Assembly: GCA_036874045.1 (NCBI GenBank)
Contig: CM072340.1
Location: 2,743,001-2,807,000 of the forward strand
Origin: Cymodocea nodosa
Lineage: Eukaryota > Streptophyta > Magnoliopsida > Alismatales > Cymodoceaceae
DNA length: 64,000 bases
Direction of reading: 5' to 3'
Shown here: in pieces, positions 1 to 11,794 of the stretch
Position numbering within the stretch: position 1 is the stretch's first letter
How the letters are laid out: each line of letters begins with the position of its first letter
Position numbers and translations under genes: made by a program
Notes under the pieces: generated by a model
The model's database searches: none
Seen by the model: only the letters and a program-made list of their open reading frames with translations
What the model was told of the DNA's origin: nothing

Positions 1-960
1 TGCCATGCTCATTACAATAGTTATCCATTTGATCATTATCAAATTCAGTTCCATGATCACTCCTAAGTTTTTGAATAAATACACTTTGCTCATTTTGAAC
101 AAAATTGCAAAACATTTTAAATTTTTCAAAAACTTCTGTCTTAGATGCTAGAAAATATACCCAAGTGTATCTAGAGAAGTCATCTACTAAAACAAATACA
201 TATCGTTTACCACCAAGAGTCATGATTCTTGTTGGTCCAAATAGATCCATATCTATAAGTTCTAAGACTCTCTTGCTTGAAATATCAGTTTTGGATTTAA
301 AAGAGTTTTTGTGAAGTTTACCTAACTCACATGCATCACACATAAAGTTCTTTGAGTATTTAATCTTTGGTAAACCTCTCACTAAATGTTTTCTATATAG
401 TTTATGTAGCAGTCTCATATTTATATGCCAAATCCTTCTATGCCATAGATATGCATCACTAGTTTCAACTAGCAAACATGAATTTAAATCAACTGCACCA
501 GAAGGTAAAGATAAAATACATACAGAACCTTTTCTTTTAGCAATAAACTTAATTTCATCTGTATTTTTATCAATTATTTTGCATACATTATCTTCAAACA
601 CTACATAATATCCATTTTCAATTAGTTTTATGACACTTAGCAAATTAAATCCTAGGTTTTCTACATATAGTACATTCGAAATAACACAAGTAGGAGTTAT
701 TTAAACATTGCCCATACCTATGATTTTATCTTTGCTTTTGTTTCCAAATGTTACACTTTCTTTCATGGTATTTGTAAAATTTTGTAATAGACTTTTTTGT
801 CCGGTCATGTCACTTGACGCTCCACTGTCCAAGATCCATTTTGATGTTGTTTACTCCTGCAACAAATTAAGAAAAACTTTTTCTTGGTACCCAATGTTGT
901 TGAGGACCAAGTTCATTAAACGCATATTTCTTCTTTTCGTTTAAAAATAGTTTAACATTA
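1..960 (-). pseudogene. copia pol fragment: protease, GAG-pre-integrase, integrase start
   Basis: The minus strand shows the protease motif LDSGASSDMTG at about 838-801. The GAG-pre-integrase follows, with HRRIWHINMRLLHKLYRK and CDACELGKLHKNSFKSK, and then integrase core blocks containing DLFGP, DDFSRYTWVYFL and SDHGTEFDN, two of the three catalytic acidic residues. A TAA at 703-701 interrupts the frame just after the protease and another frame break lies upstream of it, so this copy cannot make a full polyprotein. From about 700 down to position 1 I see no further stop. The rest of pol lies beyond the window. Confidence 0.85.
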
Positions 961-1156
961 TCATTTATATTCTTATTAGTTGTAAGTACTATTGATTTAT
1001 CATTAGTTTCATACTCACATATAGCATTATTGCTTTTGCAATTATTCTTTTTGTTTTAAGATGTAGTATAATCAAGACCAAACATATTTTTATCAGTTGT
1101 TAATTTATTTTGGTCATGCTTATACATTTCAGTAAGTTCATACCAAGATTTTGTAC

Positions 1157-3073
1157 TTATATTAATATTTTCCGTACATACAAAATCTTTTTCTGCACAA
1201 GAATTTTTTGTTTTATCACATGCTCAGGTTTCTGAATTTTCAATTTACTACAATTGTCTGAAATTTTAGAAACATTAGAAACTGAATTTCCAAAACAAGA
1301 AACAAGATTTTTAGAAACATTTATAGTCATGTTAGAAGTACAATTTGACAAATCACATTGATTTATATTATTACTACATGATTCATCCCTTGAAGTACCT
1401 ACTTCTACATATTTATTACCTTGTTTCATAATAAAAGGAATTTTAGTCTTAGATTTACTTGAACTGCAACTAATAAATCCTTTATTGGCTTGAGATTGAG
1501 GATATTCAGGATAATCAAATCCTAAGCCAAATTTATAAGACACCGCAGGGGTACTAGTTAGTTTGTCTAACTTAGTTTGACTTAAATTCCATTTCTCAAT
1601 GGTAGAATTTAAATCTTGCTCTCTTAGTTTTAATTTATCTATCTCTAATTCAAGTTTATTTATATTGTTTCTCAACATTTCATTTTCAGATTCTATCTTT
1701 AATTTTTCAGCATTTATATTCTGTATTTGTTCATGCAAGATACATTTATTAAATCTAAATTTTTGCAAATCTCTAGCATGATTTTCATTATCACATTTAA
1801 ACTTTTCTAAAGTAGTAGACAGGAAACAATTTTCTTCTTCCATAATGGATGAAGATTTTCTAATATTCTTATTTTCCAGTTTACATACTTTAAGTTTTTG
1901 TAATAATGCATGATAAGCACATAATAATTCATCAAAGTTGAAATCTGAATGACTTTCAGGATCAAATATTACCTCAGACTCATCTGCCATGAAGCACACA
2001 TGAGCAACGTCTTCTAACTCTTGTTCTCCTTCTGAATGTGAAGATTTTGATGTTGATTCCTCAGATTTAGACTCTTAAGACGTGTCATCCCAAGTGACCT
2101 TCAAAGCCTTTTTCTTGTAAAACTTTTTCTGAGCCGTCTTCTTCTGATTTATCCTACTTTGCTTTTCATTTTTCCTCATAGGACAATCTGGAGAAAGATG
2201 TCCAGGTTTCTTACAATTGTAACATACATACTTTCTGGATGAAGAATTCTTGTCATTCAATGATTTTGACGTTGAGGGTTTATCATTTTTGTTCCTTTGC
2301 TGTTTCCTAGCTTTCCATGCTTTCTTGAATTTCCTAGTCAGCAAAATCAAATCCTTGTCAGAATCAGTAGATATATCAGAATCTGAATTAATTTCGAAGG
2401 CTATTTCTTTCTTCATTTTTAGTTTGTTGTGACTTAGTGATTCATTTAATTGAACTTCATAAACTGTTAAATTTCCTATAAGTTCATTCACAGTATAAAC
2501 ATTTAAATCTCGTGATTCTTCAATTGATGTTACTTTCTGAGACCATTTAGAACATAGGGATCTGAGAATTTTCCTCACCAAATCCTTCAGTTCAAAATTC
2601 TTTCCTAAACATTTTAAAGAGTTTATGATATCAAGAAATCTGGAAAACATCTCAGAAATATTTTCGTCTTCATGCATCTTAAAGAGTTCATACTTATGAA
2701 TCAACATGTTTATTTTTGTCTCTTTAACTTGAGAAGTACCTTCATGTGAAACTTCTAATGCATGCCACACCTCATAAGCAGATTTATATGCCGACACTTT
2801 ACTGAGCTATTCATAACTCAATGCACAAAATAAAATATTTAAGCCCTTAGCATTCAGAGTTTCATTTTCTTTTTCAGTAATTGTCCAAGTATTATAAGGA
2901 GTAGTTAACGGAGTATATGGTTTAGAAATCATGAACCACAACTTATGATCTATACTTTGAAGAAAAACAGTCATCTTATATTTCCAATATTCAAAATGTA
3001 TTCCATCAAATAAAGGAGTACGATTAAGATTTTGACCTTCATATAAAGAAAAATTACCATTTCCAGTAGCCAT
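1157..3073 (-). pseudogene. copia gag, broken (UBN2 domain, CCHC zinc knuckle, coiled coil)
   Basis: The start at 3,073 (MATGNGNFSLYEG) lies about 190 bases inside the PBS. The N-terminal part (3,073-2,807) carries the GIHFEYWKYKM block typical of copia gag. The next part (2,797-2,075) is UBN2-like and ends in the knuckle CYNCKKPGHLSPDC and a basic tail. The last part (1,999-1,157) is an acidic start followed by a Leu/Lys/Glu-rich coiled coil (about residues 25-150 of that piece). In-frame stops separate the three parts. The first replaces a Gln codon (CAG to TAG) that is intact in the sister copy at 63,190. Gag packages element RNA in cytoplasmic particles; this one is defective. Confidence 0.85.
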
Positions 3074-3260
3074 CTTACCTTAGATTTTTCAACTTATTTG
3101 ATTTTAAACAGTCTAAAAACTTTAAAACAACTTGAGCCTTAAATCAATAGAGTTAAACGTATGCTCAGATATTAATTTCCGTTTAAAAACAAGGAAGGTA
3201 GAATAAGCAATGATATTAAATAAGTTGGTATTGATTTTATATCAAAGATTATTCACAAAT

Positions 3261-3271
3261 CTCTGATACCA
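3261..3271 (-). other. copia primer binding site (initiator Met-tRNA)
   Basis: On the minus strand this reads TGGTATCAGAG, the standard plant copia PBS pairing with the 3' end of initiator Met-tRNA. It lies two bases inside the LTR end at 3,274. Confidence 0.9.
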
Positions 3272-3273
3272 CT

Positions 3274-3500
3274 TGTAGGATCGTATGGCTACACACGTTA
3301 ACTTAACGTTTAGCTAAATGAGAAATTAATGCAACGAAACGACTAGATATTAACTTCAGATCCAATACAGACAAGTATTTATATCCGTAAGCTTTTTCTG
3401 TATTAATTGATGATTTTAATTTCTTTTCACAAGCAATAGTAATTGAGCAAATATGATTATTTTCATTCATCACACATCATCAAAACAAAAATACTCAACA
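3274..3500 (-). repeat. copia LTR with internal deletion (227 bp)
   Basis: On the minus strand it begins TGTTGAGTATTTTTG (3,500) and ends CCTACA (3,274). It matches the two ends of the 1,581-bp LTR at 61,409-62,989 but lacks about 1.35 kb between them. The deletion junction falls in GTGTG, which occurs at both breakpoints of the full-length copy. The promoter and G-box array of the full LTR are therefore gone. Confidence 0.88.
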
Positions 3501-3634
3501 TGCATGTTTACAAATTAAAAAGGAACAAGAACTGCATTAAAACAGAATTAATAGCAAGAAGAACTATGCCTAAAAAGTTTGCTTGAACTGATACATTTAT
3601 TCCATTTGTTTCTACTTTTCAATCATGTTCTTAA
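3501..3634 (+). pseudogene. 3' end of retrotransposon-borne F-box gene (copy A)
   Basis: It encodes the same final residues as the F-box ORF ending at 58,091, with the same stop (3,632-3,634). The copia insertion cuts it at 3,500. A Trp codon present in the other copy is TGA here (about 3,583), so even this remnant is not open. Its value is that it shows the F-box gene in a second element of the family. Confidence 0.85.
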
Positions 3635-4956
3635 GCTGTGATTTTGTGTGTTTAACGTGTGTATTCTGCATTTATTTTTTTAAAAAAAAAAAAACAAACA
3701 AAACAAAATATCAATCCAGTTTGTTGGTATCTGTTCTGGGAAACCAATTGGCTTGCTTGTGAGCCACCAAAGGCATAGGAGCATGGGTTCCACACAAGAC
3801 ACTGATTTATTAATATTTGTTAAATGTTATTTTGTTTTATATTCTATGTTTATCTGGGAATGAAAAGTTTTTCAGAATCAAAAATTGGAATATGCAGAAA
3901 GAGATACAAATGGAACAAGGTATGTAACCAATTACTTATCCTGAATTTTAAATCAAACAAAACTTTATTCATGCTTGCTACAATTACTGTACTTATTGTC
4001 AAATCTTTTACATTGAGGACAATGCAAAATGTAGGTATGGGGGGGAGGTAATTAAAGTAACAGCCATGTAAGTTTGCTAATTAAAGGAATTAAAATGGTA
4101 TTGCAAAGTTTTGAGGAAATTTAAAATTTTATGAACTTGCTGTAACTATCTTAATTGAGACTGTAAAATTTTTATAAACTGCTTGAATGTTATATTTAGA
4201 AGGCTATAGAAGATGCTATAGAATTTATTATTTATGTAAATCTAGATATAGTATCTTATGATTTTTCTGAATTTCATGAGTTTAACAGTTTCACGATTTT
4301 AAAATGAAATCAGAATATTTAATGCTTAATCAGAAAATTATCTGAAGTCCTGAATGAGCTGAGATGTGAATTCTAGATTAAATGAAACACATATGATGAA
4401 AGATACATTTACTTGTAGAATGATTTATGTGTAGATCTTATTAAACTACAGATAAAGTATGAGCTTATTGTTATAGATTCATATTTTTAGTAAATGATAG
4501 AAGCAGGATTATATGAGATTGGTGTTTTACTGCATCTGTATTAATGAAATATGTGCATATACAGTATGTGATTAATGCTTTGTTTTGTGTGTGCATTTAT
4601 TTTTAGAAAAAAAAAAAAAAAACCTTGAGAGTTTATTGACTTGTTTGATCACGAGCCTTTTGTACTTGAGCAGATAGGTATGTAAGGATTGTTGACCTGA
4701 AAAAGGACTCTAAAAATCTGGCAACCTAAGATCTTGATCAGATATAGGATTGTTGACTGAAAGCTCGTTACATGGGTACATTAGAAAGCTCTTGTATGAT
4801 TCAAGCTTGTCAAATTAACTTTTAAAGTACAAATATATATATATATATAATGTTCTGAAAAGATACAAGTGTTTTGTGAAATACAGATATCTTATGAATC
4901 GAGTATATTTTCTGTTATCTAGAATTGCTGAAATATGAATCTGGAATTGACTTTTG
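3635..4956 (+). other. 3' non-coding region of gypsy copy A
   Basis: No coding potential seen. It includes an A/C-rich run near 3,680-3,710 and a G-rich polypurine-like stretch around 4,031-4,049 (AGGTATGGGGGGGAGG type) that resembles the true PPT before the LTR. About 650 bp between 4,170 and 4,840 are absent from the equivalent place in the other copy, where a short A-rich junction replaces them. Confidence 0.6.
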
Positions 4957-5970
4957 GGGCCTGTTTGTGCACCTAGAATTTGAATTCCACAGAATTTGAA
5001 TTCTAACGGAATTTGAATTCTACAGAATTTGATGGAAAGAATTCAAAATCTAGGTGTTTGTGCACGTTCAGGAATTTAATAGAAATTGAAATTTAGGTGT
5101 TTGTGCACATGACAGAATTGAAGGAAATTGAATAGAATTGATTTTTAATAAAGTTAAGTAATGAATTAAAGTAATTAGTGAAAATGTAATTAATCAAGAA
5201 ATGAATTACTTACATTAATAAATGAACATATTATTAAGTTAAATGTTTATATATTATTTATCAATTAATTAAGTATATCATTATATAAAATAATCAAAAA
5301 TTACAAAAATTGATAACTTTTTGGTTATAATACATGTTTAAAACAACAAAAGGATAATTATAAATTCTATATTGCTCGTAATGTAATAATAAATAACTTT
5401 TATAAAAATATAATTATTATGAAGTGAATAAATGAAAGTAAATAATAAATAATTATTGAAATACTTTGATTATAAAAAAATATAATTCTGAACATTTTAT
5501 TAGCCATAAATGACTTTTAAGACTTCGTTTGTGTTAACCACAGAAAGTTAGGAGAATTATATGGTTTTTGAAAATTTGATATTATATATTAAATAATATA
5601 ATATAATAAATAAAATAATAATAATAATTGAATTAAATAATATTTATGATTTTAATATTATAAAATTAAATAATATTAATAATAATAAAATAATTAATAT
5701 TTTTATTTTTAATAAACAAATATTAAAATAATTAATTAAATAAAAAATATTAACAATATATAATTCAACAAGGGAGGGTGAGCGTCGAGCGATCTTTTGG
5801 AAAATGAATTCCAACCTTTTAGGTTGGGAATTCATTTTCCCAACCTTTACACATGATTGGAATTCAAATTCCTTGGGAATTTGAATTCCAAAATGCACAA
5901 ACACCTCATGACTCGGAATCTAACGAAAAAAATTTTCAATTCCGTTAGATTCCGAGTGCACAAACCCCCC
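4957..5970. mobile_element. non-autonomous TIR DNA transposon (Harbinger/hAT-like MITE)
   Basis: The left end is GGGCCTGTTTGTGCAC and the right end GTGCACAAACCCCCC, an imperfect terminal inverted repeat. TTG flanks both sides (4,954-4,956 and 5,971-5,973). The equivalent place in the second gypsy copy (near 58,816) reads straight through with a single TTG, a natural empty site. Several subterminal copies of GTGTTTGTGCAC in both orientations occur near the ends. The interior is extremely AT-rich, with no transposase. A 3-bp duplication and a GGGCCTGTTTG start suggest PIF/Harbinger (Tourist-like), although TTG is not the usual TAA/TTA. Confidence 0.8.
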
Positions 5971-6346
5971 TTGAAGTTGTTTAATGGAAATATAATTCTT
6001 TATTCTACTTGTCTTAATCAAATTGAATTGGATTGTACTTTGATTCGTATGTTGTTGAAATTTCTTCTAGAAAACTTATTGGAAAACTCAGGATTACAGA
6101 TGATGAAAAAAAGAACAAACAATAATATAATTAACACCTATATGAAGATGATATACTTTGTATGTAATTTACATATATTCTAAATATCTTTGTAGGTTGA
6201 TTACTAAAACATACAGAATATATGTTTATGCTAAATAGAAGAAAAAAAAAACAAAAGGGGAAGAATTAATTCTAGCACTTTTTGAAAAACCAATTAATTA
6301 GATCTTAGTTTGCTAAGGGACTAGCAAAATTTAGGTATGGGGGAAG

Positions 6347-8196
6347 TGTTTAGAATGAAAAAGTGCATATTATTAACGGTTAAATGATGGTTAATTGCAT
6401 AATATTTAGCTTATCATATGAGAATTAAGCCATTATGTTATAATTGCACTGTTATATGCTTTAATTGAATAATCTGCTTAATTTTGGGGAATTAATGTTA
6501 ATTTAGTACATTTATGAACTGTCGGTAAATTGCAGGCTGTGAAATTCTTGAGTATCCGAAAATACATCTGAGCATCGGATAGTTATACCTGTAACTCTCC
6601 GAAATGTTATTTTATGTTTAAACTACTGCTGACACGTGTTGAGATCTGGTAGATTTACTTAAGTTATAACTCGTTAAGTTAGCATAACTATACGCATTGA
6701 GTTGCTATATTGAACACAAAGGCAACGCGTTAGGTTAGCGTTATAAACTTAAGTTGTTATTTTTGCACGTGTTTTATAGTTAAATCAACGAAGGAAGTAC
6801 GTTGAGTTATCTATAACTCCACGGACTATATATTTTCTAATATGCCACTATAGCGGTTGTAGGAACAGACAGTTGGAAGGAAAAACCACGTTAGCACGTA
6901 TCACGCAGGAATTCAATCGCACAGGGAGAAAGAAATCATCACCGTTGATCTGAAGGAAGGAAATCCAACCGATCATTCAAGCAGAAGCAGTTACCACTGA
7001 AGAAATATAAAAGAAAAGAAGAAAAAAAAAAAGTGTGTGATCGATGGACGGCCAGTGTATACAGAGGAGGAGCACCGAGCTTTCTGTAGACAGTATCGGC
7101 GATTCTCTGAAGTATCACACCAACCATCGTTATCACCACCATAATCACCAATCATCGGAGGTCTGTGAGGATACTTGCCTGTTGTCGGGTCGATTCTGAG
7201 CCAAACACAGTGCTTGACAACCACTGTGAGGAGTGATCGCGTCGCGGGAAGGGAAGACATTTTCACCAAGTGCCGACTCATATTTCAGGAGATCGTAAAG
7301 TTTTTAGCATTGGCTTCGAGTTGATGCCTGTATGCTAAAGAGGAGATCATCTTGCAATTCTGGACTCGCGATTCTATAGGAAGAGGAGACAGAATTGTAA
7401 GTGGTTTAATTTTCAGTGGTGTAATCGTGTTGCAAGTAGTGTCGAAAGTATTTACTGTCAAGTGAGATTACTTTACATTTCACCTTTCGCCCATTTCCAT
7501 GTTCACATCAAAACAAAAATACCAAAAATAATTTATCTTTATTTGTATGTTGTATTGTTTGTGTTGTATCGTGATTAATGTTATCTGTATCAGTTTTATG
7601 ATTGTTTTATGTTAGTTTTAATTTTACAGTTTACTTAAATTGGTTCGTACAAAACAACTTAAAGATTTTAATGGTTACTATTTGAATCATCTGAATGTTA
7701 GTATTGCTTAATGATAAATCTAATGTTAACTAGCATTAAAAAGCTTAATTGATGTTATTTACAATCTGTGGAATCGTCCAATGGTTGGCCGAATTCCTCT
7801 GTAAATAGCAGTATTATAAAGAAGAGACAGGCTCGTGGAGTTAACTTAAGTCCACGAGGATAGTCCGTTGAGTTATCCATAACTCAACGAACTTAGTCCG
7901 TTAAGTTAACTGTAACTCAACGGAGTGCTTATTGAATATAAATTTGAATTGTTCACAATCAAACATTTCTTAAATTCGTCAGCAATTCCCTATGGGATCG
8001 ACCTGTACTTGCACACTGATATAATAGACACTATGCACTTGCAGTTAAAGTACAAATTGGAATTAATATCTAAATTGTATTAAAGGTTGTTTATTTACTT
8101 CTAAAAGAAATAATAGGCATAAAGATAAATTAACTAAGTAAAAATAGAAGTAACAAATCCAAGTTTTTCTAGTGTAGTGTTGGGAAGACACGAACA
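6347..8196 (+). repeat. gypsy LTR, copy A 3' LTR (1,850 bp)
   Basis: It begins TGTTTAGAATG right after the purine tract ending GGGGGAAG and ends ACACGAACA. It is colinear with the LTRs at 47,319 and 59,189. About 200 bp of U3 are missing near 6,560, between two CCGAA repeats, and the segment 6,695-6,775 differs from the other two gypsy LTRs. That segment is nearly identical to 61,905-61,990 inside the copia LTR. Confidence 0.9.
7832..7922 (+). repeat. hairpin cluster in gypsy LTR (copy A)
   Basis: Three consecutive inverted repeats. The first has arms CTCGTGGA / TCCACGAG (7,832-7,858). The second has a 10-bp stem CGTTGAGTTA with a 4-base loop (7,866-7,889). The third has the near-identical stem CGTTAAGTTA / TAACTCAACG with loop ACTG (7,899-7,922). 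The same cluster is found in the other LTRs of the family. Confidence 0.85.
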
Positions 8197-8209
8197 ATCA
8201 TCAGTAGTC

Positions 8210-9772
8210 AACATTTGTGGTGCTTATTCATTTGTTTCTTTACTAGAACCTAAGAAAATTGAAGATGCCTTAGAAGATAAATTTTGATATTTAGCTATGC
8301 AAGATGAGCTAAATCAATTTATAAGAAATGAGGTATGGGATCTAGTTCCACCACCTGAAAATCAATCCATAATAGGAACAAGGTGGGTATTTAGAAACAA
8401 AGTAGATCAAGATGGACATATAGTTAAAAATAAAGCTAGATTAGTTGCTCAATGTTACAAGCAAAAGGAAGGAATTGACTATGATGAAACATTTGCTCCT
8501 GTTGTTAGACTAGAATCAATACAAATTTTGTTAGCATATGCTTATTATATGGATTTCAAATTATATCAAATGGATGTTAAGACTGCTTTTTTAAATGGAT
8601 ATATAAAATAAGAAGTGTATGTAAAACAACCTTCAGGTTTTGAAGATTCAAAACATCCTGAGTATGTTTACAAGCTTAAGAAGGCACTATATGGCCTTAA
8701 ACAAGCTCCTAGGTCTTGGTATGAAAGATTATCTAAATTTCTTATAGAAAAAGGGTATTCTATGGGAAAGGCAGATCACACTTTTTTTATCAAGAAGATC
8801 AAAAAAGATATTTTAGTAGTTCAAATCTATGTAAATGGCATCATATTTGGTGCAACAAATGACAAATTAGTTGAGTCCTTTTCGAAAGACATGACTAATC
8901 AATTTGAAATGAGTATGATGGGTGAACTATCATTTTTCCTATGCTTACAAATTAAGCAATTAGATCAGGGTACTTTTATTTCACAAGAAAAATATACTCA
9001 AGATTTATTAAAGAGGTTTGGTTTAAACAACACTAAAACAAAGAATACACCAATGAGTACTATCACCAAGTTGAATAAAGATGACTCTAGAAAAACTGTA
9101 GATGTAAAACAATATAGAAGTATGATTGGTTCATTACTCTATTTAACAGCTAGCCAACCAGATATTATGTTTAGTGTGTGTACTTATGCTAGATATCAAT
9201 CAAATCCTAAGGAATTACACCTACTTGCTGTTAAATGAATTTTTAAATATCTATTAGGAACCATCAATTTCGGACTGTTTTACTTTAAACACAGTTCTTT
9301 AAACTTAGTAGATTATAATGATGCTAATTTCGTAGGATGTAAGTCTGAAAGAAAAAGCATCAGTGGCACTTGTCAATTGTTAGGTAATTCTTTAGTGTCA
9401 TGGTTTAGCAAAAAGCAAAATTGTGTAGCATTATCTACAACTGAAGCTGAATATATAGCTGCTGCACTTTGCTGTGCTCAAATCCTGTGGATCAGACAAA
9501 CCTTAAAAGATTTTAATTTAGACTATGAAACAACTAAGATTTTCTGTGATTCTGCAATAACTTTATCTAAAAATCCTGTCTTACATTCACGAGCAAAACA
9601 TATAGAAGTTCGACATCATTTTCTAAGGGATAATGTTATAAAAGGAAAAATAGTATTAAATTTTGTTCCTACCACAGAACAATTAGCAGATCTATTTACA
9701 AAACCCTTAGATGAAAATACATTCTCAAAATTACGATTAGAACTTGGTATCTGTAGGTTATCTGATATTTAA
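8210..9772 (+). pseudogene. copia reverse transcriptase and RNase H
   Basis: RT blocks follow in the usual order: [61 protein letters not shown]. The catalytic region reads QIYVNGIIFG, so the usual YVDD is YVNG and the active-site Asp pair is lost. RNase H blocks are SWFSKKQNCVALSTTEAEYI and HIEVRHHFLRD. Stops occur near 8,288 (Trp to TGA), at 8,609-8,611 (TAA) and at 9,236-9,238 (Arg CGA to TGA). The C-terminus QLADLFTKPLDE is complete. Both the stops and the active-site change show it is dead. Confidence 0.92.
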
Positions 9773-11794
9773 ATGGTCATGTTCATTGTATTTTGGTTTG
9801 TTATAAGGTAGTTTTAGAATTTAAATGTCTTTATTATTAAAAAAAACAAAACAAAACAAAATAAAACAACATATCTATTTTCGAATTACATTTTTCTGGT
9901 AGTTAAGAATTTATAAAATTCTGATTTTTATTGAAGTCAATTTATTTAAGAAAAATTCAGAAAAGATTACTTAAGGAAAGTTAAATTGATTCAATGTGAG
10001 TGCCAACTATATTTTTATTACTTATGTATATGCTATTACAGAGATTTTAACAGGAAAATACATAGAAAGTATGTACTTTTTATTAAAGGAAAGTTATTAA
10101 CATTCTGTTAGAAAAATTAAGTCTTGCGGTTAACTCTAATTTAATTTACTATCTTGTTTTATTTTTATTCATTTTTTGTCTGTAATTACTTGAGTAATTA
10201 AGTCCATTGGGTGACCTTAAACCCTAGTCACTTAAACCAACTGGTTTGAGATGTGCTGATTGAAAACTCATTTTGCAAGTAATTCAAATTATATTTTAAA
10301 AAAATAAAAGAAAATTTTACCTGTTCTCACTTATCATTGAGTAACTGGTTATCTTTCCCCTAAGCAAGGGATTGTGATCACGTAAAAAGATGATATTGTG
10401 GGAGGTAATATATAAAATATATATATATAAATATAATAAAAAAAAGGAGGCAATGTACTCAAGCTTAATTTATCTTTCAAGGTGTTATAACAATCCTGAC
10501 ATAATCTGTGCATATAATCCTTGTTATTTTTGTTATTATCTACTCTTTACACATAATGTACGATATTTATTTGTCTTAAGTTGTGTACTCATTATTGAAA
10601 TCTTTTAATTTTCTATAGGTATATCTCTATGAATTATCTTTTGTAAACTAAATAAGATAAAAGTCAGAAAGTCTAAATTGTTAACTCTACTACTTATTTA
10701 TGTATTTCATTCAAATTAAAAAAAAAAAAAAGGAGAGACTCAAATATATTTAAGGCTTAGCATACTCTTTAAGTAAACTATTTGACCTTTTTAAGCCAAC
10801 TCTACTTAGGGCTTGGCAACCTAGATTAAGTACGCCATAAATTCTTTACACTACATTTATGTAGGGGGAGCAATTTCTCGTATAATAATTCATCACTTTT
10901 GAACTATTATATGTTTTCATGAAAGAATCTACATAATTTCAAGAAATACACCTTAATTAAGTACATTTCTAAACTGTCGGTGACTTGCAAGTATTTTAAT
11001 TCTTAAGTATCCGAATTTTCTATTGTTTCAGTAAGTTATATTACAAGTATTAGACATTTGTGTTTTAAAACGTTCAATAGACTATTTTATTATTTCCTGA
11101 AGTACACATGTCGAAACCATAATGCATGACTTAAGTGGATTTTCGGTAAGTTATCTGTAACTCTCCGAAATGCGTCTGAGCATCGGAAAGTTAGATTTGT
11201 AACTATCTGAAACATCTCTTTATTATAAAACTACTTAAGTACACGTGTCGTGATCTGGACGATTGACTTAAGTTATCTTTTGGAAGGTTATCTGTAACTC
11301 TTCGAAATGCGCCTAAGCATCGGATAGTTAGGTTTATAAGTCTCCGAAACTTTCTAAACACCTTAAGTTAAAATTGTGCACGTGTTGAATTTCACTGCTT
11401 TATAATGTCTTAGTTGAAACTCGAACAGTTATGTTTAAATCTTCGACTTTTCACACCTATTCCTTCAAGAAACTCGAACAGTTATCATAAGTCTTCGAGT
11501 TTTCTCACTTTTTCACTTAGCCTGAAGTTATTTTCTTTATATGCACAGTTACGCTAAGTATTCTGCAATTGTTGGTTGTAAAACTTGTACAGTTATTACA
11601 AGCACTCGAGTTATTTATCGGTAACAAATCTTATATTTATGATTTCAATGATTGAATCTGTTTATCCGTTTCTAAACTCGAAGAGTTATGAATGTTTTCC
11701 TAACAACCTTTCGTGTTTCTACCTTGGTAAAACCCTAACTTCACAATCTTTCCTTCCACTAAGTTCTACAGTGCAAAGCGAAGATTAATCAACA
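9773..11794 (+). other. copia post-RNase H non-coding region with repeated purine tracts
   Basis: No reliable ORF. Purine-rich PPT-like tracts occur near 10,438-10,456, 10,719-10,738 and 10,861-10,870. From about 10,950 to 11,400 the sequence is clearly related to the U3 of the gypsy LTRs (47,460-47,960). It shares the ACTGTCGGT-GACTTGCA block, GTCGAAACC, and the TCGG-N-AGTTA / TAACT-N-CCGA hairpins. From 11,400 to 11,620 copies of AACTCGAACAGTTA continue the theme. Confidence 0.6.

Larger units (their letters stand above)
1..3500 (-). mobile_element. Ty1/copia retrotransposon (SIRE/Maximus-like), 5' part, antisense
   Basis: Read on the minus strand, this is an LTR (3,500-3,274), a PBS complementary to initiator Met-tRNA, a gag with a UBN2-like domain and a CCHC knuckle, then aspartic protease, GAG-pre-integrase and the start of the integrase core, running off the window at position 1. 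The long gag with a coiled-coil segment between the zinc knuckle and the protease fits the SIRE lineage. The element is inserted in the F-box region of the gypsy copy that starts at 3,501. Its other end is outside the window, so the target duplication cannot be checked; the candidate on this side is TGCAT at 3,501-3,505. Confidence 0.9.
3501..8196 (+). mobile_element. Athila/Tat-like gypsy retrotransposon, copy A, 3' half only
   Basis: From 3,501 this follows 57,957-61,341 closely: the end of the F-box gene, non-coding 3' region, polypurine tracts and one LTR ending CGAACA at 8,196. The 5' half would lie beyond the copia element in 1-3,500, outside the window. Differences from the second copy are an extra TIR element at 4,957-5,970, about 650 bp at 4,170-4,840 that is missing in the other copy, and a shorter LTR. 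The 3' flank (from 8,197) is copia reverse transcriptase, so this copy disrupted an older copia element. Confidence 0.9.

Noticed and set aside
6939-7281. Antisense ORF starting MSRHLVKMSSLPATRSLL, also open in the LTRs at 48,561 and 60,408
   Set aside because: Lies wholly within the gypsy LTR leader, shared by common descent, with differing ends in each copy and no recognisable domain. Kept only as a note that antisense frames of ~95 codons stay open in three LTRs.
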